A stretch of 64,000 bases of DNA, taken from positions 248,001-312,000 of the forward strand of contig CBDCYS010000035.1 of the NCBI GenBank assembly GCA_965224215.1. The letters run 5' to 3'. A program made the translations under genes and the position numbers. This stretch comes from CBDCYS01 sp965224215. Its GTDB lineage: Bacteria > Acidobacteriota > Terriglobia > Bryobacterales > UBA6623. This document shows, piece by piece, positions 44,963-54,853 of the stretch (position 1 is its first letter; every line of letters begins with the position of its first letter). The notes beneath the pieces are model-generated. The model saw only the letters and a list, made by a program, of their open reading frames with translations, was not told where the DNA came from and did not search any database.

Positions 44963-45075
44963 AAACAGAGCCGCGCCCCCAAGGGTGCGGTCGAGGGTAG
45001 TCAGCGGATCGGAGCCACAATCGGAATGCGGTCTCTGCCAGACTAGACCGCACCCTCGCGGGTGCGGCTCTGTTC
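44963..45075. repeat. intergenic 113-bp inverted repeat (MITE/REP-like)
   Basis: AACAGAGCCGCGCCCCCAAG...GGTGCGGTC on the left pairs with GACCGCACCCTCGCGGGTGC...GGCTCTGTT on the right; each arm also contains a small internal dyad. It sits between the RDD and BNR genes. The rest of 44844-45198 shows no gene. No second copy is in the window. Confidence 0.6.
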
Positions 45076-45198
45076 AGACAGCGGGAAGTCCTGGAACGAA
45101 CGGTCCTAGAAGCGGCGGCAACACGATCGGTGGGGGCGGCACTCACACGGAGCGAGATGTCCAACTGGTGCTAGCCTAGACCCCATAGAGGTTCACCG

Positions 45199-46443
45199 AT
45201 GAGTCATCCAGTGTCTATCTCAGTATTCGCATTGTCCTTGTCGCGGCGCTGTATCTGGCTCGCCGTTCTTGCCGCCGCGTTCGGTGTGATCTTTACCGCC
45301 GGCAGTGCTGCAGTATCGGTCGACGGCGCTTCGGGAATCAGGAGAATTTCCGTACCCGACGACGGCATCCAGCCACAGGTCGTGGTCGACGACAAGGGGA
45401 CGATCCATCTGGCCTACTACAAGGGTGACGTTGCCCACGGCGATCTTTTCTACGTGAAATCCCATGACCAAGGAGCCAGCTTCTCGGCTCCCGTCCCGGT
45501 CAATAGCCAGAGCGGCTCCGCGGCAGCAGCCGGCGTGATTCGAGGCGCCCAAATTGCCGTTGGAGCGGACGGGCGAGTCCACGTTGCCTGGAACGGGTCT
45601 GGGGTTGCGAAACCCAAAGGACCACTCAATCCGGGGCAGCCCAACAATAGCCCCCACAACGGTACGCCTATGCTCTATGCCCGGTCCAATACAGAAGGGA
45701 CCGCCTTCGAACGGCAGCGCAACCTCATGAGAAAGACGTTCGCTTTGGACGGAGGCGGGTCGGTGGCTGTCGATCGCGCGGGCCATGTTTTCGTCACTTG
45801 GCATGGGCTGGACCGGGCCGGGAAAGAGTCCGACCGGCGGGTATGGGTCACCCGCTCCGGAGACAACGGCGAGACGTTTTCAGACGAGCGCCCGGCCTCG
45901 GCCCAAGGAACTGGTTCGTGCGGTTGCTGCGGGTTGCGGACATTCGTCGACAGTCGGGGAACACTCTATGGGCTCTATCGCTCGGCGGCGGCTGAGGTTC
46001 ATCGCGATATTTATTTGCTGGCATCCAGCGACCAGGGTGAAAGTTTCCGTTCGCAAAAGCTTCACGAATGGGAGATCCAGGCCTGTCCGATGACCAGCAT
46101 GAGTTTCGCCGAAGGCTCAGGCCGGGTTCTCGCCGCATGGGAAACGGAAGGTCAAGTTTACTGGGCTCCCATCGGCGCGGAATTGTCGTTGGCGGAGCCG
46201 CTTGCGCCAGCCGGGCCTGCTGAGCGCCGTAAGTACCCCTCGTTGGCCGTGAGTTCGAAAGGCCACACATTGCTTGCTTGGAATGAAGGCGCCAGTTGGG
46301 GCAAGGCCGGTGCGCTTGCTTGGCAGGTTTTCGACGAGAACAACAAGCCCGTCGGTAAGCCGGGCGCCGGGCCGGCGCTACCGAAGTGGAGCTTCACGGC
46401 GGCAGTAACATTGAAGGACGGCAGTTTCAGGCTGATCTACTAG
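45199..46443 (+). CDS. exported BNR/Asp-box repeat protein (sialidase-fold)
   Basis: A 414-aa protein with a signal peptide (RRCIWLAVLAAAFGVIFTAGSAA). Asp-box motifs are SHDQGASF, SGDNGETF and SSDQGESF, spaced as in a six-bladed propeller. The FRIP arginine motif and the rest of the sialidase catalytic set are not evident, so it is probably a binding or structural propeller rather than an active sialidase. It carries a cysteine pair cluster, GTGSCGCCGLRTF, that is unusual for the fold. Convergent with the hydantoinase gene. Confidence 0.8.
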   Translation: MSHPVSISVFALSLSRRCIWLAVLAAAFGVIFTAGSAAVSVDGASGIRRISVPDDGIQPQVVVDDKGTIHLAYYKGDVAHGDLFYVKSHDQGASFSAPVPVNSQSGSAAAAGVIRGAQIAVGADGRVHVAWNGSGVAKPKGPLNPGQPNNSPHNGTPMLYARSNTEGTAFERQRNLMRKTFALDGGGSVAVDRAGHVFVTWHGLDRAGKESDRRVWVTRSGDNGETFSDERPASAQGTGSCGCCGLRTFVDSRGTLYGLYRSAAAEVHRDIYLLASSDQGESFRSQKLHEWEIQACPMTSMSFAEGSGRVLAAWETEGQVYWAPIGAELSLAEPLAPAGPAERRKYPSLAVSSKGHTLLAWNEGASWGKAGALAWQVFDENNKPVGKPGAGPALPKWSFTAAVTLKDGSFRLIY

Positions 46444-46524
46444 TCCGGCAATTTCAGCGTGAGCGAATCGCTGAGCGCAACCAGCTCGGGACCGGAGTAC
46501 AGCTTCCTGCGGCAATCGCCAGCT

Positions 46525-48618
46525 TCAACAGTCCAGCGTGATAACGCCTTGACTATTCGTTTGCAGCTTGTGCCCGGGGTGCACCAGGATCATCGAATCC
46601 ACCTCTTCGATGATCGCGGGGCCGATTAGTTCGAATTCGCCCGGAAGTTCCTTTCGCCGGTAGACCGGACAATCGACAAAGCCTTGTCCTTTGAAAAAGA
46701 CGCCTCGAGTCTGGAGGGCTGCAACGGGCCCGCCGGGTGGGGCAGCGAGCCCTTTGAGCCGTGGTTTGCTTGTACGTCCCACGGCCTTGACGTTGAACCG
46801 GATTAACTCAATGACTTCGTGTCCGATCGAGTAGCCGTAAAACTGTTCATGCAACTGATTGAATTGCTGGAAGGTGTTTTCCAGGGTTTGGGTGGTGATG
46901 GGCCCTTCCTCGATCGGCACGTCGTGTTCATAGTTTTGGCCAGAGTAACGCATGCTGATGGTGCGCTCGATCTCCGGTGTTTCGGAGAATCCCTCGGCGC
47001 GAAGCTCCGCGACGGCCGCGCTTGCCAAGTTTTCAAACTGCTCGGCCACGACCGATGCCTCAACGCTGTCTGAACGAAAGTGTTTGCTCCAGACTTTGTC
47101 CACCTGAAAGTCGGCGATGAGCGATCCAAAGGCCGAACAAAGTCCAGGATAGAGAGGAATGACCACGCGCTTCATGCCCATCAGTTCAGCAATGCCGCCG
47201 GCGTGAAGCGGGCCCGCCCCGCCAAAGGCCACCAGGGTAAAGTCGCGAGCGTCGAGTCCGCGTTCGATTGACATCACGCGAATCGCATTGGCCATGTTTT
47301 CGTTCGCCAGGTCGATGATCGCTTGCGCGGTCTCGGGCACGCCGAAGTTCAGCTTCCTCCCAAGCTCTGATAGCCGGTCCGCTGACTTGTCCGGGTTCAA
47401 GTTCATCTTGCCGCCGAGGAAGTAGTCAGGGTTCAGCCGCCCGAGCGCCAGATTGGCGTCGGTCACCGTGACCTGCTCGCCGCCTTGGTCGTAGCAGACC
47501 GGTCCCGGGTCGGCACCCGCGCTTTGGGGGCCTACGCGAAGAAAACCGCCCTTGTCGATCCAGGCGATGCTGCCGCCGCCGGCGCCGATCGTGAGCAGGT
47601 CCACGAACGGAGCTGAAATCGGCATGCCCCATTCCATTTCGTAGTTGGTGTTGTAGGCGATCTCACCGTTTCTGACGACGCCAACGTCGCAACTGGTGCC
47701 GCCCATGTCGAGCGTCACCAAGTTTTTTTCACCGGCTAGTTCTCCAAAGTAGCGCCCGCCGATGATGCCTCCGCTGAGACCCGAGAGAACGACGTCGACC
47801 GGCTGGTTTTCGGCGGTCTCCGCCGTCGCGTGGCCGCCGTTGGATTTCATCACGGCCCAGGGACACGTGATGTTCAGGCTCTCTAGACCCTGACGAATTC
47901 CAGCGATATAGCGTCGCAGGATGGGCTTGATGAAAGCATCGGCGACGGCCGTACTGCCGCGTTCGTATTCGCGCCAGATGGGGGCGACCTTGTGAGAGAG
48001 CGACACCGGCACTCCGGGCAATTGCTCCTCGAGGTAGCACTTCAAGGCAAGTTCGTGCTCGGGGTTCAGGTAGGAAAACAGCAGGCAAATGGCGATCGCG
48101 ACGTCTTGGTCTTGGTGGGCGTTGCCTTGCTGGGCATTGCCTTGCGGGGCGTTGACGTGCTGGTCGCTAATGCGCTCCTTGATCTCGCCGACCAGTGCCC
48201 GCAGTTTTTCGTCAGCCAGCGGGACAAGAATTTCTCCCTTGTGGTTAATTCTTTCGTCGACTTCCAGGCAGTCTGAACGGTCCGCGAGCGGCTTGGGTTT
48301 CGTCCATTCGACCGAGTAGTGATAGCGGCGGTTGATGCGCTGGATAAACAGAATATCGCGGAAACCCTTGGTCGTGACGTAGATGACCCGTGCGCCCTTG
48401 CGCTGCAGTAGCGCGTTGGTCGCTACCGTTGTTCCGAGGATCAGCGAGGAGATTGCGTCAGCGGACAAGCCCGACTCGCGAACGACGCCGACGATGGCGT
48501 CCACCGGACTGCGCGGAGACGAGGGCCACTTCGCCGCGGTTAGCTCGCCTGTCGCCTCATCGAGGCCGACGAGGTCGGTGAAGGTCCCACCTGTATCAAT
48601 ACCGCAACGAATGGACAT
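46525..48618 (-). CDS. hydantoinase/oxoprolinase-family protein (HyuA-like)
   Basis: A 697-aa ATP-dependent amidohydrolase of the HyuA/acetone carboxylase-beta-like group. The N-terminal actin-like motif is RCGIDTGGTFTDLVGLD. The second nucleotide-site motif is NLVTLDMGGTSCDVGVV, with TIGAGGGSIAWID and FTLVAFGGAGPLHAGGIAELMG downstream. HyuA normally works with a HyuB subunit, which is not encoded nearby. Residues about 155-172 (NAPQG NAQQG NAHQD) are a low-complexity insert made by a 15-bp tandem repeat (48120-48164). Confidence 0.9.
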   Translation of the reverse strand: MSIRCGIDTGGTFTDLVGLDEATGELTAAKWPSSPRSPVDAIVGVVRESGLSADAISSLILGTTVATNALLQRKGARVIYVTTKGFRDILFIQRINRRYHYSVEWTKPKPLADRSDCLEVDERINHKGEILVPLADEKLRALVGEIKERISDQHVNAPQGNAQQGNAHQDQDVAIAICLLFSYLNPEHELALKCYLEEQLPGVPVSLSHKVAPIWREYERGSTAVADAFIKPILRRYIAGIRQGLESLNITCPWAVMKSNGGHATAETAENQPVDVVLSGLSGGIIGGRYFGELAGEKNLVTLDMGGTSCDVGVVRNGEIAYNTNYEMEWGMPISAPFVDLLTIGAGGGSIAWIDKGGFLRVGPQSAGADPGPVCYDQGGEQVTVTDANLALGRLNPDYFLGGKMNLNPDKSADRLSELGRKLNFGVPETAQAIIDLANENMANAIRVMSIERGLDARDFTLVAFGGAGPLHAGGIAELMGMKRVVIPLYPGLCSAFGSLIADFQVDKVWSKHFRSDSVEASVVAEQFENLASAAVAELRAEGFSETPEIERTISMRYSGQNYEHDVPIEEGPITTQTLENTFQQFNQLHEQFYGYSIGHEVIELIRFNVKAVGRTSKPRLKGLAAPPGGPVAALQTRGVFFKGQGFVDCPVYRRKELPGEFELIGPAIIEEVDSMILVHPGHKLQTNSQGVITLDC
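48120..48164. repeat. in-frame 15-bp tandem array inside the hydantoinase gene
   Basis: CGTTGCCTTGCTGGG, CATTGCCTTGCGGGG and CGTTGACGTGCTGGT in tandem, giving three pentapeptides in the protein. The unit length equals that of the intergenic arrays. Confidence 0.8.
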
Positions 48619-49040
48619 GTTGTTTTGTTTGGGTTTGTCGTTCTCAGGTTGCTTGTTCCCGATAACCGCGGCGGCAGCTCTCGTTGCCGCCCATTCAAGA
48701 GGCGGCCTCGAACCTCGCTCTGCTATTCCGCCGTCCAGCCACTGACCCGGCCGCGAAAGAGAACGACCATTCTACTTGCTTAGTCAACACTCGTGGTTAT
48801 TCGCGGATGAGCGAAGCGGGAAAGTGCGCCTAAACCCAGGAGCATCGGTTTCCCGGCCAGTTTCGTGTCTTTTGCAACTACTATATACGCTAACTGTCCT
48901 CCCTGCACGCGTCGGTGGGGGCTTCGGACAAACTGGTAAGTTCTTTTATTTCAGTGAATCGACAACCTCGATTGCAGGGTTTTGCAGATATTTTCATGAT
49001 TTAGCGTTTTTGCCCCTCAGGAGCCAACTCACCTTGTCGT

Positions 49041-49085
49041 CCTTTTGTGAACTGGCCTTTCGTGAACGGGCATTTGAGAACGACC
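49041..49085. repeat. 15-bp tandem array in a long gene-free spacer
   Basis: CCTTTTGTGAACTGG, CCTTTCGTGAACGGG and CATTTGAGAACGACC in tandem. The surrounding spacer (48619-49476, about 860 nt) is less GC-rich than its neighbours. Apart from a possible PIN fragment it shows nothing I can name. Confidence 0.75.
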
Positions 49086-49217
49086 CTGTGAATCATCGCT
49101 TGTCAGTCGATCATTTCACCGCTCTCAGCATAGCGGCACATTCTTGTTTGTCAAGTCTCGAGCGGGCGCATTTGTTGATAACAATGGGATTAATTCTCTC
49201 ACAAATCCGTGACTCGA

Positions 49218-49366
49218 AGTTTGTGTCGTTGGAATTTTGTGGAGATCGTTTGTGCCAGCGCGGTGCATTGCCGCCCGGGTGGGCATCTCGACGGCCTCCA
49301 GATCGAAGCTTCCGCTGTCGCGCTGGCCAAGCAAGACCACCTGCAAGCGCAAAGGGCTCACTTCTA
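49218..49366 (+). pseudogene. possible PIN-domain (VapC-like) C-terminal remnant
   Basis: The frame reads GHLDGLQIEASAVALAKQDH before a TAG at 49364. This resembles the last helix and strand of VapC toxins, where a PxxDxLIAATALxH segment is usual. No start or upstream toxin is visible, so this would be a decayed fragment next to the live vapBC pair at 49477. Weak evidence. Confidence 0.25.
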
Positions 49367-49476
49367 GGGTGACTTTTTGTTGGATCGCTTGCGCCGTTAT
49401 TTTTCGCTAGTCGCCAACATCTACGTCGCGCACCCGCACAAGAATACTAAATTGCTGCAAGGCGCATCGTGATGCT

Positions 49477-49713
49477 ATGATCATCATGATGCGTACAACA
49501 GTTAATTTGCCTGAAGACGTCTACGAGGCGGCCCGGTCGATCGCTGGATCCGAGAGGGTGCCGCTAGGCGAAGCTTTAGCGCGGCTCGTTCGGCGGGGCC
49601 TCAATCCTCCAATTGAGTTCAACACGAAGGAAGCGTTTCCATACTTCGTTGTACCGAGCGACGCCGAGCCGATCACTCTTGAGCAGACCTTGCGCACCGA
49701 GGATGAGATTTGA
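49477..49713 (+). CDS. ribbon-helix-helix antitoxin (VapB-type)
   Basis: A 78-aa protein with a ribbon-helix-helix N-terminus (RTTVNLPEDVYEAARSIAGSERVPLGEALARLVRRGL) for DNA binding and a short C-terminal tail (VVPSDAEPITLEQTLRTEDEI) for toxin contact. It overlaps the following PIN gene by 4 nt. Several ATGs are clustered at the start (49477, 49486, 49489). Confidence 0.82.
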   Translation: MIIMMRTTVNLPEDVYEAARSIAGSERVPLGEALARLVRRGLNPPIEFNTKEAFPYFVVPSDAEPITLEQTLRTEDEI

Positions 49714-50135
49714 AGCCTTATCTTCTCGACATCAACGTATTGCTAGCTCTCGCATGGCCTTCCCATATGCATCACCGGCAGGCTCTCGAGTGGTTCGTAA
49801 GAAAGAAGACCGCTGGTTTTCGGACTTGCCCGTTGACGCAGACCGGTTTCGTCCGGATCTCTAGCAACCCGTCGTTTTCTCCTCAGGCTGTCTCCCCGAT
49901 GGCAGCCTTGGGATTGCTTGAGCGAATCACCGCTATGCCGGAGCATGAGTTTTGGCCTGAGGATTTGCCGTTGGCTAGCGCGATTTCCGAGACGCGTCCC
50001 CTGGTCGGGCATCGGCAGGTCACAGATGCCTACCTGGTTGCTTTGGCGGCCGCTCGGGATGGAGTCCTGGCGACCTTGGATCGCGGCGTGATGGCAGTTG
50101 CCGGGGAAAAAAGGAATCGCGTTGAGCTGGTTTGA
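49710..50135 (+). CDS. VapC-type PIN-domain toxin
   Basis: A 141-aa PIN ribonuclease toxin. Acidic residues lie in YLLDINVLLALAWPSH (first Asp), in HRQVTDAYLVALAA (third Asp) and in ATLDRGV (fourth). The start is TTG at 49710, overlapping the antitoxin stop as TTGA, so translation is coupled. LDINVLLALAWPSHMHH is typical of the PIN subgroup that pairs with ribbon-helix-helix antitoxins. Confidence 0.85.
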   Translation: MKPYLLDINVLLALAWPSHMHHRQALEWFVRKKTAGFRTCPLTQTGFVRISSNPSFSPQAVSPMAALGLLERITAMPEHEFWPEDLPLASAISETRPLVGHRQVTDAYLVALAAARDGVLATLDRGVMAVAGEKRNRVELV

Positions 50136-50387
50136 CGTTGCCCCCGCTTTCTTGCCGGCCGGGGTTCCGGTTCAATCGGCAAGTCTAAACGGACCGAATT
50201 TCGAGTGGTTAGCTTCGAGCTGCTTTCTAAACAGCGCCGTGCCCACGTTGGCCTGCGGTCCAGTCTAGCGATGCCCGCTTTCCTATAAGCGGGCGAGACC
50301 AAGGGCAGGGCTGCGTGGTCGACAGTACCCCACGTTTTTTTCAGCCAGAAGGAAACCCGCCGACCGGCCCCCTCGTATCTCTAAACA

Positions 50388-51251
50388 ATGCTCGTTCGGA
50401 TGCGAATCGCGGCGACGGCCCTGTGCGCACTAGTCGTTCCCCTACCGCTGACTTACGCTCAGGTCGACGTCCACGAAATTGTCCGAAAAGCGTTTGAACG
50501 GGACGAGGCCAATGAGCGCAAGGCCCGCCAGTACACATTCCACCGCAGGATTGAAGAAAACAGCATCGGCAAGAATGACGCCGTCAAAAAGGCCGAGTCC
50601 AAGACGCACGACGTCACCCTCCTGGACGGCGAGCAATACGAGCGCTTGATCGCGGTCGACGACATACCTCTCGACGCGGAGCGCGAGGCCAAGGAGCAGC
50701 GCAAACTCGACAAGAGCATCGAGAAGCGCCGGAAAGAGTCCCCTCGAGAGAGGCGAAAACGGCTGGCGAAAGTCGAGAAAGAGCGAGGAGAACAACGCCG
50801 CTGGATCCGCGAGATGCAGAACATATTCGTGTTCGAACTCGCCGGCGAAGAAACGATCGACGGCGTCGAGACCTGGATCGTCGCCGCTAAGCCGAAGCCG
50901 AACTACAAACCGGAATACCGCAAGGCCAAGTTCCTTCAGAAGATGCGCGGCAAATTTTGGATTGCCAAGTCCGACTATGGCTGGGTCAGGACCCAAGCCG
51001 AGACGACCGACACCGTGTCATTCGGACTCTTCCTGCTGCGGCTCGCCAAAGGCTCAACCCTCGATTTCCATCAGCGCAAACTCGAACGGGGAGTTTGGAT
51101 GATGGATCAGTTCCGACTCCGCTTCCAGGCCCGCGCCGGCCTCATCATGAAGTTCAACAAAGAAGTGCTCGGCGCTTTCAGCAACTACCGCAAATTCACG
51201 ACAGAATCCGAATTGATCGTCGCCGCCGAACCACAGCCGATCGGCAATTAA
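50388..51251 (+). CDS. exported hypothetical protein (outer-membrane lipoprotein-sorting-like)
   Basis: A 287-aa protein with a signal peptide (RIAATALCALVVPLPLTYAQ). A long Arg/Lys/Glu-rich helix follows (KSIEKRRKESPRERRKRLAKVEKERGEQ region), then a beta-rich C-terminal half (MRGKFWIAKSDYGWVRTQAE, LERGVWMMDQFRLRFQARAG). The second half is reminiscent of LolA/outer-membrane sorting folds, but this is not certain. The 50136-50387 spacer upstream shows no gene. Confidence 0.7.
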   Translation: MLVRMRIAATALCALVVPLPLTYAQVDVHEIVRKAFERDEANERKARQYTFHRRIEENSIGKNDAVKKAESKTHDVTLLDGEQYERLIAVDDIPLDAEREAKEQRKLDKSIEKRRKESPRERRKRLAKVEKERGEQRRWIREMQNIFVFELAGEETIDGVETWIVAAKPKPNYKPEYRKAKFLQKMRGKFWIAKSDYGWVRTQAETTDTVSFGLFLLRLAKGSTLDFHQRKLERGVWMMDQFRLRFQARAGLIMKFNKEVLGAFSNYRKFTTESELIVAAEPQPIGN

Positions 51252-51360
51252 GACAGTCGTGCGCGGCCTGCTCTCTGATACTTTGGGTTAGTATTCCGAG
51301 ACAGTACGCCCGACAACGCCCGTCGAGAAAGGGCAGCCGGACATCCGGGTTTCGCTCGCC

Positions 51361-51392
51361 TCCCCGTTGTTTCCGGCGTCCCCGTTGTTTCC
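51361..51392. repeat. 18-bp direct repeat
   Basis: TCCCCGTTGTTTCC twice (51361-51374 and 51379-51392), separated by GGCG, in the spacer before the membrane-protein gene. Confidence 0.7.
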
Positions 51393-51492
51393 AATGAGTA
51401 CGGATAGCAAAAACGCGGTGGGTGTGCCATTTTTTTGCGTAGCCGGAGTTGCCACGGGCTGCTAGGTTGAAGACTGTGGATTTGTCGGTTAG

Positions 51493-51551
51493 GTGCTCCA
51501 AAAACGAGTACTCCGAAACGAGTTCTCCGACAAGGATTCTCCAAAAAAATG
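51493..51551. repeat. 14-15-bp tandem array running into a start codon
   Basis: Units GTGCTCCAAAAACGA, GTACTCCGAAACGA, GTTCTCCGACAAGGA and TTCTCCAAAAAAATG. The last unit ends with the ATG of the next gene, so the array forms its leader and may set its ribosome-binding region. Confidence 0.75.
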
Positions 51552-53116
51552 CTCGAAGGAAAACAGGCTCCTGACTCGCCCGGAGATCCCATCTCGTCTG
51601 GCTCCGGCGGGCGTCCCGGCAAGACTCCCCCACCCTCGTTTCTCCGTTACGCCTTTTCGTTTCCGGTACTGCTGGCCGTCGGGCTGATCTTCCTTCTCAA
51701 CTGGACGGCGAACGGCCGATTCAATGATCCCGACACCTGGTGGCATCTCAAGATTGGCGAGCAAATCTGGGAAACCGGCACTCTTCCCACGACCGACGAG
51801 TTCTCCTATACGACCGACAACCATGAGTGGCTACCGCACCCCTGGCTCGCCGATCTCAGTATCTACGCCGCTTATCGAGCAGGCGGGCTCCAAGGCTTAT
51901 TCTTTTGGCTGATTCTGCTGGGGTCGTGCTTGTTGCTGGTGATATACGCCCACTGCGCGGACTCCTCCGGGAACGCGAAGACCGCGCTATTGGGGGCCTG
52001 GCCGCCTGGTTTTTCGCCACGATTACGTTGTCGATTCGCCCGCTCATGCTGGGCTACCTGTTTCTTGCCCTGGAATTGTTGTTCTTGCATTTGGGGAAGA
52101 CACGCGACCGCCGCTGGTTGTGGGGACTGCCGATTATTTTCGCCCTTTGGGTCAACTGCCATGGGTCGTTCTTCTTGGGAATGGCGTTCCTGATCGCCTA
52201 CGTCGTGATTTCGCGGCTCGAGTTTCGCCGGGGATTGTTGGTATCGAATCGCTGGCCCGAAAGCCCTCGCCGCTTGCTGCCGATCGCCGCGGGAATCTCG
52301 GTTGCGGCCCTTTTCATCAATCCAGTTGGAATCGATTTGGTGACCTATCCGCTAAATCTGATGTTTTCGCAGTCCGACAACCTCAACTTTATCTATGAAT
52401 GGCGCACATTGGATTTCGCCGACCCGCGGGGCATCGGGCTGTTCGTCGTTTTGGCTTTCATGGCGGCGCTCGTGTTATTTCGCAAGGCCGATCTTCATCT
52501 CGATGAAGTGATGCTGGTCGCGATTGGCTCCTTCCTAGCGCTGCAGCATATGCGCATGCTGTTTGTGTTTGGAATATTGGCGGCGCCGCTGCTCTGCCGA
52601 TTGGTGAAGGACGACTGGGATCAGTACGAGGTGAAGACCGACAAGCCCGCGGTCAACGCCGTTGCAATCGTGATCGCTCTGGCTGTCTGTTTCGTGCAGT
52701 TCCCGAGCAACGACGACCTTCGCCAACAGATCGAAGCTCAGAATCCAGTCGCGGCCGTTGCCTACATGAAGGAACGAGGAATCCAGGGACGAGTCTTGAA
52801 TGAATATATCTGGGGCGGTTACCTGATTTGGCAGGCGCCCGAGTATAAGACCTTCATCGACGGCCGCACTGACATTTTCGATTACACCGGCGTGCTGAAC
52901 GAATACATCGCTTTCCACCGCGTGCACGAAGACCCCACGATCTTGCTCGAAAAATACGACGTTGAGTATTGCCTTTTGAACAAGGGCACGTCGGTTGTAT
53001 CGGTCCTCGGCTATCTCCCCAATTGGGAGCGAATCTACGCGGATGACCTGGCAGTGATCTTCGCCAGGAACGCCGAACAATCAGCCGCTCCCGCGCCGGC
53101 CGAACTGAATAACTAA
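51549..53116 (+). CDS. multi-pass membrane protein of unknown function (frameshifted at G5)
   Basis: About 522 aa when joined. The N-terminus has one helix (FSFPVLLAVGLIFLLNW) followed by the conserved NDPDTWWHLKIGEQIWETGTLPTTDEFSY. About ten hydrophobic helices follow, and a soluble C-terminal segment includes RVLNEYIWGGYLIWQAPEYKTFIDGRTDIF. The domain order resembles GT39-like mannosyltransferase-type membrane proteins, but no catalytic assignment is safe. The frames join at GGGGG (51992-51996); one extra G gives KTALLGGLAAWFFATITLS. Confidence 0.78.
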
Positions 53117-53297
53117 CTGTCGAGAACGATCCCCAGTCTTTGGTGGACGACTCGCAGCGGAGTACAATACCGACCGAGCGTCAGGAAAGATCCGGCGAAG
53201 ATACTCAGAGCCCCAGACGGAAGTGTGGGGTCAAGCGGGCGAAATATACCAGCGGAAGCTCTCGCAATCTCACGACCTCAACCTCACAATTCAAAAC

Positions 53298-54695
53298 ATG
53301 ACCGACACTCCCAGCAGCTCCCTAGCGTCCAGCGACATTTCCAACCAAATCCACGGGTTCACCGACCTGGCTCACCCCAACGAAGACGAGCTGATGGTGA
53401 TCACCGAAGGAGACGGCATCTACGTCACCGACGATCGAGGAAACCGTTACATCGATTGCACCGCTGGCATGTATTGCACCGCGCTTGGATTCAACGAACC
53501 TGAACTAGCCGAGGCGGCCTATGCGCAGATGCGCCGCCTGCCCACCTACCACAATCTGTTGGCCACCACGACGCCGCCTGCAACCGCGCTCTCAAAGAAA
53601 CTGATCGAGATCACGCCCGAGCAGCTCACCAAGGTTTTCCTGGTCAATTCGGGTTCGGAAGCCAATGACACCATCATCAAGCTGATCTGGTATTACAACA
53701 ACGCACTGGGGCGCCCCGACAAAAAGAAGATCATTTCCCGCAAGGACAGCTATCACGGTGCGACGGTCGCGGCCTCCAGCCTGACCGGCGTTCCAGCCAT
53801 GCAGACCGCGTTCGACGTGCCGCTCGACCGCTTTCTCAAGGTCGACGGGCCCCACATGTTTCGCGAGATGAAAGCCGGGGAAGACGAGGAGGCCTACGCG
53901 GCACGACTGGTGCAGCAGGTCGAGGACCTGATCCGCAAAGAAGGCCCCGAAACGGTCGCCGCCATGGTGGTCGACCCGCTGGCTAGCGCTGCGGGATTCC
54001 AGTTTTCGCCCAAGGGTTATTTCGAGCGCCTGCAAGCCGTGCTGCGGAAATACGACGTGCTCTTCGTCGTGGACGAAGTCATTTCCGGTTTCGGACGCAC
54101 CGGCCGCATGTTCGCCGCCGAAACTCTCGGTCTCAAGGCCGATCTGATGTCCATCGCCAAAGGACTCTGCTCTGCTTATCTCCCGATTGCGGGTGTGCTG
54201 ATGACCGACGAGATCTTCGCGGCTATCGCGAAACAAAGCGGCGAGGTCGGCATGTTCGCGCAGGCTTTCACGACAGGCGGCCACCCGACGACTTCGGCGG
54301 TGGCCTTGCGCAACATCGAGCTGATCGAAGAGCGCGACATCCTGGCCCACGTGCGCTCGATCTCTCCGCGGTTCTTGCAGCGGCTGCAAGCGCTGACCGC
54401 GCACCCGCTGGTCGGGGAAGCCCACGGGATGGGACTGGCGGGTACGGTCGAGCTGGTCGCCGGCAAGCCTGGGGACATACCCTTCGATGACGAGGGCCGC
54501 AAAAGAATTCGCCCGGTGATGCGCGATTGCGGCAGCAAGCACGGTTTGATCCCGCGCGGATTCGTCGAGCGCCAAAGCTTCGCCCCGCCCCTGATCATCA
54601 CCGAGGATCAAATCGACGCAATGTTCGACCGGTTTTCAAGAACACTCGACGACGCGCTAGTTCAATTGAGGGCAGAAGACGTGATCGCTAGCTGA
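53298..54695 (+). CDS. class III PLP-dependent aminotransferase
   Basis: A 465-aa fold-type I aminotransferase. The PLP-binding lysine is in LMSIAKGLCSAYLPIAGV, with the conserved VVDEVISGFGRTG and VNSGSEANDTIIKLIW. These motifs place it with omega-amino acid:pyruvate/4-aminobutyrate-type transaminases. The ATG at 53298 (TDTPSSSLASSDISNQIHGF) is chosen over the open frame back to 53223. It lies just upstream of IS110 element B. The precise amino donor is unknown. Confidence 0.93.
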   Translation: MTDTPSSSLASSDISNQIHGFTDLAHPNEDELMVITEGDGIYVTDDRGNRYIDCTAGMYCTALGFNEPELAEAAYAQMRRLPTYHNLLATTTPPATALSKKLIEITPEQLTKVFLVNSGSEANDTIIKLIWYYNNALGRPDKKKIISRKDSYHGATVAASSLTGVPAMQTAFDVPLDRFLKVDGPHMFREMKAGEDEEAYAARLVQQVEDLIRKEGPETVAAMVVDPLASAAGFQFSPKGYFERLQAVLRKYDVLFVVDEVISGFGRTGRMFAAETLGLKADLMSIAKGLCSAYLPIAGVLMTDEIFAAIAKQSGEVGMFAQAFTTGGHPTTSAVALRNIELIEERDILAHVRSISPRFLQRLQALTAHPLVGEAHGMGLAGTVELVAGKPGDIPFDDEGRKRIRPVMRDCGSKHGLIPRGFVERQSFAPPLIITEDQIDAMFDRFSRTLDDALVQLRAEDVIAS

Positions 54696-54842
54696 GGGCC
54701 GTTGCTCGTGGCACGGAATTTCAGACGATCGGACAGAGATGAAATGGGGAGGCTCGTCATCCGGGGAGTGAGCTAAACTCCCCAAACGGGCTTCGCCGCC
54801 TGCGGTGGCGATCCCAGGTTTTTTCCACTAAGAAAAAAAGAA

Positions 54843-54853
54843 GATGACGAGCC
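54843..54853 (+). promoter_or_regulatory. start-proximal inverted copy of the element B terminal repeat
   Basis: GATGACGAGCC ends at the transposase ATG and is the complement of GGCTCGTCATC (54751-54761). The motif differs from the one in element A but matches this element's own ends. Confidence 0.5.

Noticed and set aside
48776..49372. 198-codon open frame in the spacer before vapBC
   Set aside because: No ribosome-binding site or recognised domain, and it spans a 15-bp tandem array and a possible PIN remnant in another frame.
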